From: Pseudonocardia alaniniphila
Lineage (GTDB): Bacteria > Actinomycetota > Actinomycetes > Mycobacteriales > Pseudonocardiaceae
Reading direction: 5' to 3'
DNA length: 64,000 nt
Assembly: GCF_022524485.1 (NCBI RefSeq)
Contig: NZ_JAKXMK010000032.1
Coordinates: forward strand, 90,812 to 154,811
The first letter of the stretch is position 1. Every line of letters starts with the position of its first letter. The position numbers and the translations under genes are program-made. Under the pieces are notes generated by a model that was not told the origin of the DNA, ran no database searches, and was given only the letters and a program-made list of their open reading frames with translations. This document shows positions 50,967 through 60,585 of the stretch, one piece after another.

Positions 50967-52129
50967 GCCAGGGCGTCGTCGCCCCGAAGGGGTTCCGCGC
51001 GGCAGGCGTGACCGCCGGCCTGAAGACCAGCGGAGCCTCCGACCTCGCGCTCGTGGTCAACGACGGGCCGCGGTTCGACGCGGCCGGGGTGTTCACGCGT
51101 AACAAGGTCAAGGCCGCGCCGGTGCTGTGGTCGCAGCAGGTGCTCACCACCGGACAGCTGCGCGCGGTGGTGCTCAACTCCGGTGGTGCCAACGCGTGCA
51201 CCGGCCCGGAAGGTTTCCAGACCGCGCACGCCACCGCGGAGAAGGCCGCCGAGTTGCTCGGCTGCGGCGCCATCGAGGTCGCGGTGTGCTCCACCGGCCT
51301 GATCGGCCGGCAGTTGCCGCGTGACCTCGTGCTGGCCGGGGTGGAGAAAGCCGCCGCGGGGCTGGCCGACAGCGCCGCGGCCGGTCTGGCCGCCGCCACC
51401 GCGATCATGACCACCGACACCGTCGCAAAGCAGGCGGTGCACAACGACCAGGCCGGCTGGAGCATCGGCGGCACCACCAAGGGCGCCGGAATGATCGCGC
51501 CGTCGATGGCCACGATGCTGAGCGTCCTGACCACCGACGCGGTGCTCGAGCCCGCCGCGCTCGACTCCGCGCTGCGCGCCGCCGTGCGCGTCAGCTTCGA
51601 CCGCCTGGACGTCGACGGCTCGATGTCCACCAACGACACCGTGCTGCTGCTCGCCTCCGGAGCGTCGGGCATCACCCCTGCGGCCGACGAGTTCACGGCC
51701 GCGCTCACCGCGGTCTGTCAGGACCTCGCTCGCCAGATGCAGGCCGACGCGGAGGGCGTCACCAAGCGGATCACGGTGCGGGTCACGGGCGCAGCCGACG
51801 AGGACGACGCCGTCACGATCGCGCGGACGGTGGCCCGGGACAGCCTGGTCAAGACCGCGATCTTCGGCTCGGACGCCAACTGGGGCCGGATCGCGGCTGC
51901 CGTCGGCTACTCCGACGCGGAGGTCGACCCGGACCGGCTGGACGTCACGATCAACGATGCGCTGCTGTGCAAGGGCGGTGTCGCAGCGGGTGGCCGCACG
52001 GACGCCGATCTGTCCGGCAAGGACGTCCTCGTCGAGATCGAACTGGGGATCGGCGCGGGAACCGCAGAGATCCGCACCACGGACCTGTCGCACGGCTACG
52101 TGGAGGAGAACAGTGCCTACCCCACCTGA
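50963..52129 (+). CDS. argJ: Bifunctional ornithine acetyltransferase / N-acetylglutamate synthase
   Basis: ArgJ moves the acetyl group from N-acetylornithine to glutamate, recycling it. The 388-residue precursor self-cleaves before a conserved Thr; the motif KGAGMIAPSMATML is present with Ala183-Thr184 as the cleavage pair. Other conserved stretches are LNSGGANACTG and STGLIGRQLP. GTG 50963 overlaps argC by four bases. Whether it can also make N-acetylglutamate from acetyl-CoA cannot be told from sequence. Confidence 0.97.
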   Translation: MSQGVVAPKGFRAAGVTAGLKTSGASDLALVVNDGPRFDAAGVFTRNKVKAAPVLWSQQVLTTGQLRAVVLNSGGANACTGPEGFQTAHATAEKAAELLGCGAIEVAVCSTGLIGRQLPRDLVLAGVEKAAAGLADSAAAGLAAATAIMTTDTVAKQAVHNDQAGWSIGGTTKGAGMIAPSMATMLSVLTTDAVLEPAALDSALRAAVRVSFDRLDVDGSMSTNDTVLLLASGASGITPAADEFTAALTAVCQDLARQMQADAEGVTKRITVRVTGAADEDDAVTIARTVARDSLVKTAIFGSDANWGRIAAAVGYSDAEVDPDRLDVTINDALLCKGGVAAGGRTDADLSGKDVLVEIELGIGAGTAEIRTTDLSHGYVEENSAYPT

Positions 52130-53054
52130 GGGCTCCTCCCCGGCCCCCGACGCCGCGGGCGACGACGAGGGGTCCACGGCCATGCGTCTGAAACGGGCGA
52201 CCGAGAAGGCCGGCGTGCTGGCCGAGGCATTGCCGTGGCTGCAGCGATTCCACGACCAGATCGTCGTGGTGAAGTACGGCGGCAACGCCATGATCGACGA
52301 CGACCTCAAGCAGGCGTTCGCGCAGGACATGATGTTCCTGCGGCTCGCAGGCATCCACCCGGTCGTGGTGCACGGCGGCGGGCCGCAGATCACCTCGATG
52401 CTGAGCCGCCTGGGCATGCAGGCCGAGTTCCGCGGCGGCCTGCGCGTCACCACTCCGGAGACGATCGACGTCGTCCGGATGGTGCTGGTCGGGCAGGTCG
52501 GCCGGGAGCTCGTCGGGCTGATCAACCAGCACGGCCCCTACGCCGTGGGCCTGTCGGGGGAGGACGCCGGACTCTTCCGGGCTGAGCGGCGCACCGCGCT
52601 CGTCGGAGGGGAGCCGGTCGACATCGGCCTCGTCGGCGACGTCGTGGAGGTCAACCCCGACGCGGTGCTCGACATCGTCGAGGCGGGCCGGATCCCGGTG
52701 GTGGCGGGTGTCGCACCCGACGAGAACGGCACCGTGTACAACATCAACGCCGACAGCGCGGCCGCCGCGCTCGCGTCCGCTCTCGGTGCAGCGAAGCTCG
52801 TGGTGCTCACCGACGTCGAGGGTCTGTATGCGAACTACCCGGACCCGGAGTCCGTGATCAGCGCGCTCACGGCCGATGAGCTGGAGCCGCTGCTCCCGGA
52901 ACTCGAGAGTGGGATGGCGCCGAAGATGGAGGCTTGCCTGCGTGCCGTGCGCGGCGGGGTCGGGCGAGCGCACGTGATCGACGGGCGGGTGCCGCATTCG
53001 GTGCTGCTCGAGGTGTTCACCAGTGAGGGAGTGGGAACGATGGTGATCCCGTGA
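52113..53054 (+). CDS. argB: Acetylglutamate kinase
   Basis: ArgB phosphorylates N-acetylglutamate. The 313-residue product has VVKYGGNAM, VVVHGGGPQI, VVAGVAPDENGTVYNINADSAAAALASAL and VLTDVEGLY of the amino acid kinase family, plus an N-terminal helix (about residues 22-40) of the arginine-sensitive type that forms hexamers. So feedback inhibition by arginine is likely. GTG 52113 has GGAGGAG seven bases upstream and overlaps argJ by 17 bases; ATG 52182 is an alternative that leaves the conserved part intact. Confidence 0.96.
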   Translation: MPTPPEGSSPAPDAAGDDEGSTAMRLKRATEKAGVLAEALPWLQRFHDQIVVVKYGGNAMIDDDLKQAFAQDMMFLRLAGIHPVVVHGGGPQITSMLSRLGMQAEFRGGLRVTTPETIDVVRMVLVGQVGRELVGLINQHGPYAVGLSGEDAGLFRAERRTALVGGEPVDIGLVGDVVEVNPDAVLDIVEAGRIPVVAGVAPDENGTVYNINADSAAAALASALGAAKLVVLTDVEGLYANYPDPESVISALTADELEPLLPELESGMAPKMEACLRAVRGGVGRAHVIDGRVPHSVLLEVFTSEGVGTMVIP

Positions 53055-54244
53055 ACGAGGGCAACGTGACGAAGAACGACTTCGCAGGCCGCTGGCAGGC
53101 GTCCCTGATGAACAACTACGGCGTGCCGCCGCTCTCGCTCGTGCGCGGTGCGGGCGCCGAGGTCTGGGACGCCGACGGCCGCCGCTACCTCGACCTCGTG
53201 GGCGGCATCGCCGTCAACTCCCTCGGGCACGCGCACCCGGCCGTGGTCGAGGCCGTCACCACGCAGCTGTCCACGCTGGGCCACACCTCGAACCTGTACA
53301 TCACCGAGCCCGGGCTGGAGCTCGCGGAGAAGCTCAAGGAGCTTCTGGAGCAGCCCGACGCGCGAGTGCTCTTCTGCAACTCCGGCACCGAGGCGGTCGA
53401 GGCGGCGTTCAAGATCGCCCGGCGCACCGGAAGGCCGAATCTGGTGGCGGCCGAGAACGCCTTCCACGGACGCACGATGGGCGCGCTGGCCCTCACCGGT
53501 CAGCCGGCCAAGCGCACGCCGTTCGAGCCGATGCCGCCCGGGGTCTCGCACGTGCCCTACGGGGACGTCGCTGCACTGGACGCGGCAGTCGGTCCCGACA
53601 CCGCGGCCGTGGTCCTCGAGCCGATCATGGGCGAGGCGGGCGCGATCACCCCGCCGGAGGGCTACCTCAGGGCCGCGCGGGAGATCACCGCCGCACGCGG
53701 CGCCCTGCTCGTGCTCGACGAGGTGCAGACCGGGATCGGCCGTACCGGCACCTGGTTCGCCCACCAGCACGAGGGCATCGTCCCGGACGTCGTGACCTTG
53801 GCGAAGGGCCTCGGTGGAGGGCTTCCGATCGGGGCGTGCATCGGGATCGGGGCGGCGGCGTCGTTGCTCGAGCCCGGGCAGCACGGCACGACGTTCGGGG
53901 GCAACCCGGTGTGCTGCGCCGCTGCGGTGGCCGTGCTGCGCACCATCGCCGCCGACGGGCTGCTGGAGCACGTCACGCTGGTCGGCAAGGGCATCGCCAC
54001 GGGCATCGAGGAGCTGCACCACCCGCTGGTGCGCGAGGTGAGCGGGGCGGGCCTGCTCATCGGCATCGGTCTCACCGCTCCCGTGTCGGGCGCTGTCGCC
54101 GCCGCGGCGCGCGACGCGGGCTTCCTGGTCAACAACGCGGTTCCCGACCGGATCCGGCTGGTCCCGCCGTTGATCATCACCGAGGAGCAGGCCGGGGAGT
54201 TCCTCTCCGCACTCCCGTCGTTCCTGGACGCCGGCCGTGGTTAG
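53051..54244 (+). CDS. argD: Acetylornithine aminotransferase
   Basis: A 397-residue class III PLP enzyme converting N-acetylglutamate semialdehyde to N-acetylornithine. Features: DLVGGIAVNSLGHAHP, NSGTEAVEAAFKIARR, LVLDEVQTGIGRTG and the PLP lysine in TLAKGLGGGLPIG. GTG 53051 overlaps argB by GTGA; GTG 53066 is an alternative. Confidence 0.96.
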   Translation: MNEGNVTKNDFAGRWQASLMNNYGVPPLSLVRGAGAEVWDADGRRYLDLVGGIAVNSLGHAHPAVVEAVTTQLSTLGHTSNLYITEPGLELAEKLKELLEQPDARVLFCNSGTEAVEAAFKIARRTGRPNLVAAENAFHGRTMGALALTGQPAKRTPFEPMPPGVSHVPYGDVAALDAAVGPDTAAVVLEPIMGEAGAITPPEGYLRAAREITAARGALLVLDEVQTGIGRTGTWFAHQHEGIVPDVVTLAKGLGGGLPIGACIGIGAAASLLEPGQHGTTFGGNPVCCAAAVAVLRTIAADGLLEHVTLVGKGIATGIEELHHPLVREVSGAGLLIGIGLTAPVSGAVAAAARDAGFLVNNAVPDRIRLVPPLIITEEQAGEFLSALPSFLDAGRG

Positions 54245-55157
54245 GCACTTTCTGCGCGACGACGACCTCACCCCCGACGAGCAGCGGGAGGTGCTGGACC
54301 TCGCCGACACGATGAAGGCCGACCGGTACGCGCACCGGCCGCTCGCCGGTCCGCGCCCGGTCGCCGTGCTGTTCGACAAGCCGTCCACCCGCACCCGGCT
54401 GTCGTTCGAAGCCGGGATCGCGCAGCTGGGCGGGCATCCGCTGATCGTCGACGCCCGGTCCAGCCAGATGGGGCGCGGCGAGACGATCAGCGACACCGCG
54501 CGGATGCTCTCCCGCTACGTCGACGCGATCGTCTGGCGGACGGGCGACCAGTCGCGGATCGAGGAGATGGCGGCCGCCGCGAATGTGCCGGTGGTCAACG
54601 CGCTGACCGACCAGTTCCACCCCTGCCAGGTGCTGGCCGACCTGCAGACGATCCGGGAGCACTTCGGCCGGCTCGCCGGGCTGACCCTGACCTACCTGGG
54701 CGACGGCGCCAACAACATGTCCCATTCGTTGCTGCTCGGCGGTGCCACCGCCGGGCTGCACGTGCGGGTGTGTGCGCCGGAGGGCTTCCAGCCGGACGCC
54801 GGGGTGCTCCGCGATGCGACGACCCGCGCGGCCGCCACCGGTGGTGGGGTGGAGGTGATCACCGACGTCGACAAGGCCGTCGAGGGCGCGGACGTGATCG
54901 TGACGGACACCTGGGTGTCGATGGGGCAGGAGGACGACGGCCTGGACCGTGCGGCACCGTTCCGCGCGCTCCAGGTGAACGCCGCGCTCGTGCGCCGCGC
55001 CGCGCCCGGTGCGATCGTGATGCACTGCCTGCCGGCCCACCGCGGCGACGAGATCACCGACGAGGTGATCGACGGCCCCGCGAGCGTGGTGTGGGACGAG
55101 GCGGAGAACCGGCTGCACGCGCAGAAAGCGCTGCTCACTTGGCTGATGCGGCGCTGA
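54237..55157 (+). CDS. argF: Ornithine carbamoyltransferase
   Basis: A 306-residue enzyme that makes citrulline. Carbamoyl-phosphate loop STRTR at residues 50-54 (KPSTRTRLSFEAG), HPCQVLADLQTI, and the ornithine-binding MHCLPAHRGDEITDEV. GTG 54237 overlaps argD by eight bases. Confidence 0.97.
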   Translation: MVRHFLRDDDLTPDEQREVLDLADTMKADRYAHRPLAGPRPVAVLFDKPSTRTRLSFEAGIAQLGGHPLIVDARSSQMGRGETISDTARMLSRYVDAIVWRTGDQSRIEEMAAAANVPVVNALTDQFHPCQVLADLQTIREHFGRLAGLTLTYLGDGANNMSHSLLLGGATAGLHVRVCAPEGFQPDAGVLRDATTRAAATGGGVEVITDVDKAVEGADVIVTDTWVSMGQEDDGLDRAAPFRALQVNAALVRRAAPGAIVMHCLPAHRGDEITDEVIDGPASVVWDEAENRLHAQKALLTWLMRR

Positions 55158-55240
55158 CCTGATTGCAGCGCTGATCGAGGTGACCACCAGCAAGCGAATG
55201 ACCGAGGCGAGACGATGACAGGGACGACAGGAGCGAGCCG

Positions 55241-55762
55241 ATGACAGCGGTGGGCGACGACTCCGTGACGTCGGGCGCGCCCGCACCGGGGCCCGGCCGG
55301 ACGCGGGCCGGGCGCCAGGCCCGGATCGTCGAACTGATCACCCAGCAGGCGGTGCACAGCCAGCCCGAGCTGCTGGCGCTGCTGGAAGCCGAGGGCATTG
55401 GCACTACGCAGGCCACACTGTCGCGCGACCTCGACGAGCTCGGCGCCGTGAAGCTCCGGGGAGCCGACGGCGGCACGCCTGTCTACGTGATCCCGGACGA
55501 CGGCAGCCCGGTGCGCGGAATCGAGGGTGGCACCGCCCGGCTGGCCCGGTTGCTGGGGGACCTGCTGGTCTCCGCGGACGCGAGCGGGAACCTCGCCGTG
55601 CTGCGCACACCGCCGGGGGGAGCGCACTATCTGGCCAGTGCCCTGGACCGGGCCGCCCTACACGACGTCGTCGGCACGATCGCCGGGGACGACACCCTGC
55701 TGGTGGTCGCCCGCGAGCCCCTCACCGGCGCCCAACTCGTCGCGCGCCTGCGCGAACTCTGA
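55241..55762 (+). CDS. argR: Arginine repressor
   Basis: A 173-residue hexameric repressor. The N-terminal winged helix (GRQARIVELITQQAVHSQPELLALLEAEGIGTTQATLSRDLDELGAVKL) contacts the ARG box, and the C-terminal domain (LRTPPGGAHYLASALDRAALHDVVGTIAGDDTLLVVARE) binds arginine and forms the hexamer. An ARG box precedes argC, so the gene represses its own operon. ATG 55241 follows AGGAGCGAG. A gap of 83 bases precedes it. Confidence 0.96.
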   Translation: MTAVGDDSVTSGAPAPGPGRTRAGRQARIVELITQQAVHSQPELLALLEAEGIGTTQATLSRDLDELGAVKLRGADGGTPVYVIPDDGSPVRGIEGGTARLARLLGDLLVSADASGNLAVLRTPPGGAHYLASALDRAALHDVVGTIAGDDTLLVVAREPLTGAQLVARLREL

Positions 55763-55794
55763 CCCCGCGCGAATCGACAAGGAGCAACCAACTC

Positions 55795-57228
55795 GTGAGC
55801 AAGGTCCTGACCTCCCTTCCCAAGGGCGAGCGCATCGGCATCGCCTTCTCCGGGGGCCTCGACACCTCCGTGGCGGTCGCCTGGATGCGCGACAAGGGCG
55901 GGATCCCGTGCACCTACACCGCTGACCTCGGTCAGTACGACGAGCAGGACATGTCCGGCGTGCCCGCGCGCGCCAAGCAGTACGGCGCCGAGATCGCCCG
56001 CGTGCTCGACATCAGGCCGCAGTTGGTCGAGGAGGGCCTGGCCGCGCTGGCGTGCGGCGCGTTCCACATCCGGTCCGGGGGCCGGACGTACTTCAACACC
56101 ACCCCGTTGGGCCGCGCCGTCACCGGGACGTTGCTGGTACGGGCGATGCAGGCCGACGACGTCAACATCTGGGGCGACGGCTCGACCTTCAAGGGCAACG
56201 ACATCGAGCGGTTCTACCGCTACGGCCTGCTGGCCAACCCCGAGCTGCGTATCTACAAGCCGTGGCTCGACGCCGACTTCGTCCATGAGCTGGGCGGACG
56301 CCACGAGATGAGCAGGTGGCTCACCGCCCACGGGCTGCCCTACCGGGATGCGGCCGAGAAGGCGTACTCCACCGACGCCAACATCTGGGGTGCCACTCAC
56401 GAGGCCAAGACGCTGGAGAACCTCGACGTGTCCCTGGAGACGATCGAGCCGATCATGGGGGTGAGGTTCTGGGACCCCTCGGTCGAGATCGAGACCGAGG
56501 ACGTCACGGTCACCTTCGAGGCCGGGTATCCGGTGGCGATCAACGGAACGCGGTACGACGACAAGGTCGCCCTCGTCCTCGAGGCCAATGCCATCGGCGG
56601 ACGCCACGGCCTGGGCATGTCCGACCAGATCGAGAACCGGATCATCGAGGCGAAGTCGCGCGGCATCTACGAGGCGCCCGGGATGGCGCTGCTCTTCGCC
56701 GCCTACGAGCGGCTGCTCAACGCCATCCACAACGAGGACACGGTCGCCAACTACCACAACGAGGGTCGCAAGCTGGGCCGGCTGCTCTACGAGGGGCGCT
56801 GGCTGGACCCGCAGGCTCTGATGGTGCGTGAGTCGGTCCAGCGCTGGGTCGCCTCGCTCGTGACCGGCACAGTCACGCTGCGGCTGCGTCGCGGCGACGA
56901 CTACACGATCCTCGACACCGAGGGGCCGGGCTTCTCCTACCACCCCGACCGGCTCTCCATGGAGCGGGTCGAGAACGCCGCCTTCGGGCCGACCGACCGG
57001 ATCGGCCAGCTCACCATGCGCAACCTCGACATCGCCGACTCCCGCGCCAAGCTGGAGGCTTACGCCGTGCAGCCGCACGAGCAGGGGACGGTGCTCGTCG
57101 AGCACGGCACTCTCTTCGGTGAGCTGCCTGTGGGCGGCTTCGACCGGATCGCGGCAACCGACGAGTCCGGTGAGCGCGACTCCGGAACGTCTCTCGACGC
57201 CGCCGCTCTGGAAGCTGGTAACGACTGA
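55795..57228 (+). CDS. argG: Argininosuccinate synthase, long E. coli-type
   Basis: ArgG joins citrulline and aspartate with ATP. The 477-residue product has the PPi loop IAFSGGLDTSVAVAWMRDKGG, then YFNTTPLGRAVTGTLLVRAM, VNIWGDGSTFKGNDIERFYRYGLL and GLGMSDQIENRIIEAKSRGIYEAPGMALL. These closely follow E. coli ArgG (subfamily 2, about 447 residues). The M. tuberculosis enzyme of about 398 residues belongs to the other subfamily, with a different N-terminal half. The gene nevertheless occupies the normal position after argR. GTG 55795 has AAGGAGC upstream. A long variable tail follows residue 440. Confidence 0.95.
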   Translation: MSKVLTSLPKGERIGIAFSGGLDTSVAVAWMRDKGGIPCTYTADLGQYDEQDMSGVPARAKQYGAEIARVLDIRPQLVEEGLAALACGAFHIRSGGRTYFNTTPLGRAVTGTLLVRAMQADDVNIWGDGSTFKGNDIERFYRYGLLANPELRIYKPWLDADFVHELGGRHEMSRWLTAHGLPYRDAAEKAYSTDANIWGATHEAKTLENLDVSLETIEPIMGVRFWDPSVEIETEDVTVTFEAGYPVAINGTRYDDKVALVLEANAIGGRHGLGMSDQIENRIIEAKSRGIYEAPGMALLFAAYERLLNAIHNEDTVANYHNEGRKLGRLLYEGRWLDPQALMVRESVQRWVASLVTGTVTLRLRRGDDYTILDTEGPGFSYHPDRLSMERVENAAFGPTDRIGQLTMRNLDIADSRAKLEAYAVQPHEQGTVLVEHGTLFGELPVGGFDRIAATDESGERDSGTSLDAAALEAGND

Positions 57229-58682
57229 TGGCGGGCTCCCGGTTGTGGGGCGGCCGGTTCGCGTCCGGCCCGGCCGACGCGCTGGCCGCCCTGTCGAAGT
57301 CCACGCACTTCGACTGGCGCCTCGCGCCGTACGACCTGCGTGGTTCGATGGCGCACGCCCGCGTCCTGCACCGCGCCGGCCTGCTCACCGAGAACGAGCT
57401 GGGCGGCATGCTGGACGCTCTGGCCAAGCTGGAGGCCGACGTCGAGTCGGGCGCGTTCGGACCCGCACCCGACGACGAGGACGTGCACTCGGCGCTGGAG
57501 CGGGGCCTCATCGAGCGGGCCGGGGTGGAGCTGGGCGGCAAGCTGCGCGCCGGCCGGTCGCGCAACGACCAGGTCGCCACGCTGTTCCGGATGTGGCTGC
57601 GCGATGCCGCCCGCCGGGTGGGTGCCGGCGTGCTGGACGTCGTGGACGCGCTGGTCGCGCAGGCGGACGCGCACCCGGACGCCCCGATGCCCGGGCGTAC
57701 GCACCTTCAGCACGCACAGCCCGTTCTGCTCGCCCACCATCTCGCCGCCCACGCCCACGCGCTGCTGCGTGACGTCGACCGGCTGCGGGACTGGGACCGT
57801 CGTGCCGCGGTGTCCCCGTACGGATCGGGTGCGTTGGCCGGTTCCTCGCTCGGGCTCGATCCGGAGGCCGTGGCCGCAGAGCTGGGCTTCGACTCCTCCA
57901 GCGCGAACTCCATCGACGGCACGGCGTCGCGCGACTTCGCCGCCGAGGCCGCGTTCGTCCTCGCGATGATCGCGGTGGATCTCTCCCGGATCGCCGAGGA
58001 GGTGATCATCTGGGCCACCGCGGAGTTCTCGTACGTCACCCTCGATGACGCCTTCTCCACCGGCAGCTCGATCATGCCGCAGAAGAAGAACCCCGACGTC
58101 GCGGAGCTGGCCCGGGGCAAGGCGGGCCGGCTGATCGGCAACCTGTCCGGGCTCCTCGCCACTCTGAAGGCGATGCCGCTCGCCTACAACCGTGACCTGC
58201 AGGAGGATAAGGAGCCGCTGTTCGACTCGGTCGAGCAGCTGGAGCTGTTGCTCCCCGCGGTCGCCGGGATGGTCGCCACCCTGACCTTCCACACCGACCG
58301 GCTCGCCGAGCTGGCCCCGGCGGGGTTCACCCTCGCCACCGACGTGGCCGAGTGGCTCGTGCGGGCAGGCGTCCCGTTCCGTACCGCGCACGAGGCGGCA
58401 GGCGCATGCGTCCGGGCCGCGGAGGGCCGGGGCGTCGGGCTCGCCGACCTCACCGACGCGGAGCTGGCCGCCGTGCACCCGGCGCTCACCCCGGAGGTCC
58501 GGGAGGTGCTCACGGTCGCGGGCTCGATAGCCTCCCGCAACGCCCGTGGTGGGACGGCAGGGGAGCGCGTCACCGAGCAGCTCGACGAGGTGCGTGCCGC
58601 CGCGGCCGCCGCCCGGGAAGCCCTGGCGGCAGTCGTGACGAGCGCTCCCGCTCCGGGCGCCGAGACCGGAGGACCAGCATGA
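57228..58682 (+). CDS. argH: Argininosuccinate lyase
   Basis: A 484-residue lyase giving arginine and fumarate. Signature GSSIMPQKKNPDVAELARGKAGR, N-terminal LWGGRFASGPADALAALSKSTHFDW and HTHLQHAQPVLLAHH region (RTHLQHAQPV) are present. ATG 57228 shares a base with the argG stop (TGATG). Confidence 0.97.
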   Translation: MAGSRLWGGRFASGPADALAALSKSTHFDWRLAPYDLRGSMAHARVLHRAGLLTENELGGMLDALAKLEADVESGAFGPAPDDEDVHSALERGLIERAGVELGGKLRAGRSRNDQVATLFRMWLRDAARRVGAGVLDVVDALVAQADAHPDAPMPGRTHLQHAQPVLLAHHLAAHAHALLRDVDRLRDWDRRAAVSPYGSGALAGSSLGLDPEAVAAELGFDSSSANSIDGTASRDFAAEAAFVLAMIAVDLSRIAEEVIIWATAEFSYVTLDDAFSTGSSIMPQKKNPDVAELARGKAGRLIGNLSGLLATLKAMPLAYNRDLQEDKEPLFDSVEQLELLLPAVAGMVATLTFHTDRLAELAPAGFTLATDVAEWLVRAGVPFRTAHEAAGACVRAAEGRGVGLADLTDAELAAVHPALTPEVREVLTVAGSIASRNARGGTAGERVTEQLDEVRAAAAAAREALAAVVTSAPAPGAETGGPA

Positions 58683-59956
58683 CCTCGCCTGCCGACCTGG
58701 AGTCGCCGCTGCTCGACCTCGACGCGGCCCGTGCCGCGTACGACGAGTTCCGCGCCCAGGGCCTGTCACTCGACCTCACCCGCGGAAAGCCGTCGAGCGC
58801 CCAGCTCGATCTCGCCAACCCCATGCTGAGCCTTCCTGGCGAGCAGTTCCGATCCGCCGACGGCATCGACACCCGCAACTACCAGGGCCTGCAGGGCCTC
58901 CGGGAGCTCCGGGAGCTGTTCTCGCCGTTCCTGAAGGTGCCGGTCGAGCAGCTGATCGCGTTCGGCAACTCGAGCCTGGAGCTCATGCACGACACGGTCG
59001 TGCACGCTCTGCTCAGCCCGCTCCCCGGGGCCGAGCGCCGTTGGGTGGACGACGAGCGGGTGAGGTTCCTCGCCCCGACACCGGGCTACGACCGGCACTT
59101 CGCCCTGTGCGAACGCCTCGGCGTCGAGCTGGTGCAGGTGCCGATGACGCCGGACGGCCCCGACATGGACGTGGTCGAGGAGGTCGTGGCCGCGGACCCG
59201 TCCGTCAAGGGCATCTGGTGCGTGCCGAAGTACTCCAACCCCGACGGCGCCGTCTACTCCGACGAGACGGTGCGCAGGCTCGCATCGATGCCGACGGCCG
59301 CGCCGGACTTCCGCATCTTCTGGGACAACGCCTACGCGGTGCACCACCTCACGGACGAGGAGGTGGAGATCGCCGACGTGCTGACGCTGGCGGCGCAGGC
59401 GGGTCACGCCGACCGCCCCTTCGTGTTCGGATCCACGTCCAAGATCACGCTCGCTGGAGCGGGCGTCGCCTTCCTCGGGGCATCGCCTGCCAACGTCTCG
59501 TGGTGGCTGGCGCTCACCGGCAAGCGCACGATCGGGCCGGACAAGACCAACCACCTGCGGCACGTCATGTTCCTGCGGGACGCCGACGGCCTGCGGGAAC
59601 ACATGCGCCGTCACCGCGAGCTGATCGCCCCGAAGTTCGCCGGCGTCGACCGCATCCTGACCGAGCGCCTCGGGTCGGTGCCCGGCGTGCGCTGGTCACG
59701 GCCTGCCGGCGGTTACTTCGTGACGCTGATCGTGCCGGACGGCACCGCGGCCGAGATCGTGCGGCTGGCGGGCGAGGCGGGGATCGCGCTCACCCCGGCC
59801 GGCGCCACACACCCCTACGGCGTCGATCCCGAGGACCGCACGATCCGGCTCGCCCCGACGTTCCCGGAGCTCGCCGAGGTGGAGCGAGCCATGTACGGGG
59901 TCACCGACTGCGTCCGCCTCGCGCTGGCACAGCGGGGAGCGTCGACGGCATCGTGA
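58679..59956 (+). CDS. AspT-type aspartate aminotransferase (class Ic)
   Basis: A 425-residue PLP enzyme of the family described as AspT in corynebacteria. It starts DLESPLLDLDAARAAYDEFRAQGLSLDLTRGKPSSAQLDLANPML, has IWCVPKYSNPDGAVYSDETV, DNAYAVHHL and PLP lysine in FGSTSKITLAGAG. It interconverts aspartate and 2-oxoglutarate with oxaloacetate and glutamate. ATG 58679 overlaps the argH stop, so it is made with ArgG, whose second substrate is aspartate. Confidence 0.85.
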   Translation: MTSPADLESPLLDLDAARAAYDEFRAQGLSLDLTRGKPSSAQLDLANPMLSLPGEQFRSADGIDTRNYQGLQGLRELRELFSPFLKVPVEQLIAFGNSSLELMHDTVVHALLSPLPGAERRWVDDERVRFLAPTPGYDRHFALCERLGVELVQVPMTPDGPDMDVVEEVVAADPSVKGIWCVPKYSNPDGAVYSDETVRRLASMPTAAPDFRIFWDNAYAVHHLTDEEVEIADVLTLAAQAGHADRPFVFGSTSKITLAGAGVAFLGASPANVSWWLALTGKRTIGPDKTNHLRHVMFLRDADGLREHMRRHRELIAPKFAGVDRILTERLGSVPGVRWSRPAGGYFVTLIVPDGTAAEIVRLAGEAGIALTPAGATHPYGVDPEDRTIRLAPTFPELAEVERAMYGVTDCVRLALAQRGASTAS

Positions 59957-60585
59957 CGTTGCTGGACCGCGAGGAACTCGCGGACGACGTCCTCCGCGCG
60001 GCAGTGCGGTTGCTCGGGTGCACGGTCGAGGCCGACACCCCGGAAGGCACGGTCGCCGTGCGGCTCGTGGAGGTGGAGGCCTACCGCGGCGCCGACGACG
60101 CGGCCTCGCACAGCTTCCGGGGCCGCACCCCACGCAACGGTGTGATGTTCGGGCCGGCCGGGCACCTGTACGTCTATTTCATCTACGGGATGTACTTCTG
60201 CGCCAACATCACCTGCCTGCGTGACGGGGAGGCGGGTGCGGTGCTGTTGCGCGGCGGCGAAGTGGTCTCGGATCTGGCCACCGCCCATGTCCGCCGCCCC
60301 ACCGCGCGGCGCCCGGCCGACCTGGCGCGTGGGCCGGCCCGGCTCGCGTCCCTGCTGGGGCTCGGTCGTGAGGACAACGGTGTGGACGTCACCGATGCGG
60401 GCTCGCGCGTTCGGCTGCTGGCCGCGCCGCCCGTGGACCCGGCGCTCGTCCGCTCCGGGCCCCGTGTCGGGGTGGCGGCCGCCCACGATCTCCCGTGGCG
60501 GTTCTGGCTGGACGGATCGCCGGGCGTGAGCCCGTATCGCCCCGGTCGCGGCGCACCTGTGGGACAGCTCAAGCCAAGGAAGTAG
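59953..60585 (+). CDS. mpg: 3-methyladenine DNA glycosylase (AAG/MPG family)
   Basis: A 210-residue base-excision glycosylase. Conserved segments are LLGCTVEADTPEG, RLVEVEAYRGADDAASHSFRGRTPRNGVMFGPAGHLYVYFIYGMYFCANI, LARGPARLASLLGL and the DPWR-like HDLPWRFWLDG. It removes alkylated and deaminated purines. The GTG at 59953 overlaps the aminotransferase stop. In M. tuberculosis mpg also lies just before tyrS. Confidence 0.93.
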   Translation: MTLLDREELADDVLRAAVRLLGCTVEADTPEGTVAVRLVEVEAYRGADDAASHSFRGRTPRNGVMFGPAGHLYVYFIYGMYFCANITCLRDGEAGAVLLRGGEVVSDLATAHVRRPTARRPADLARGPARLASLLGLGREDNGVDVTDAGSRVRLLAAPPVDPALVRSGPRVGVAAAHDLPWRFWLDGSPGVSPYRPGRGAPVGQLKPRK

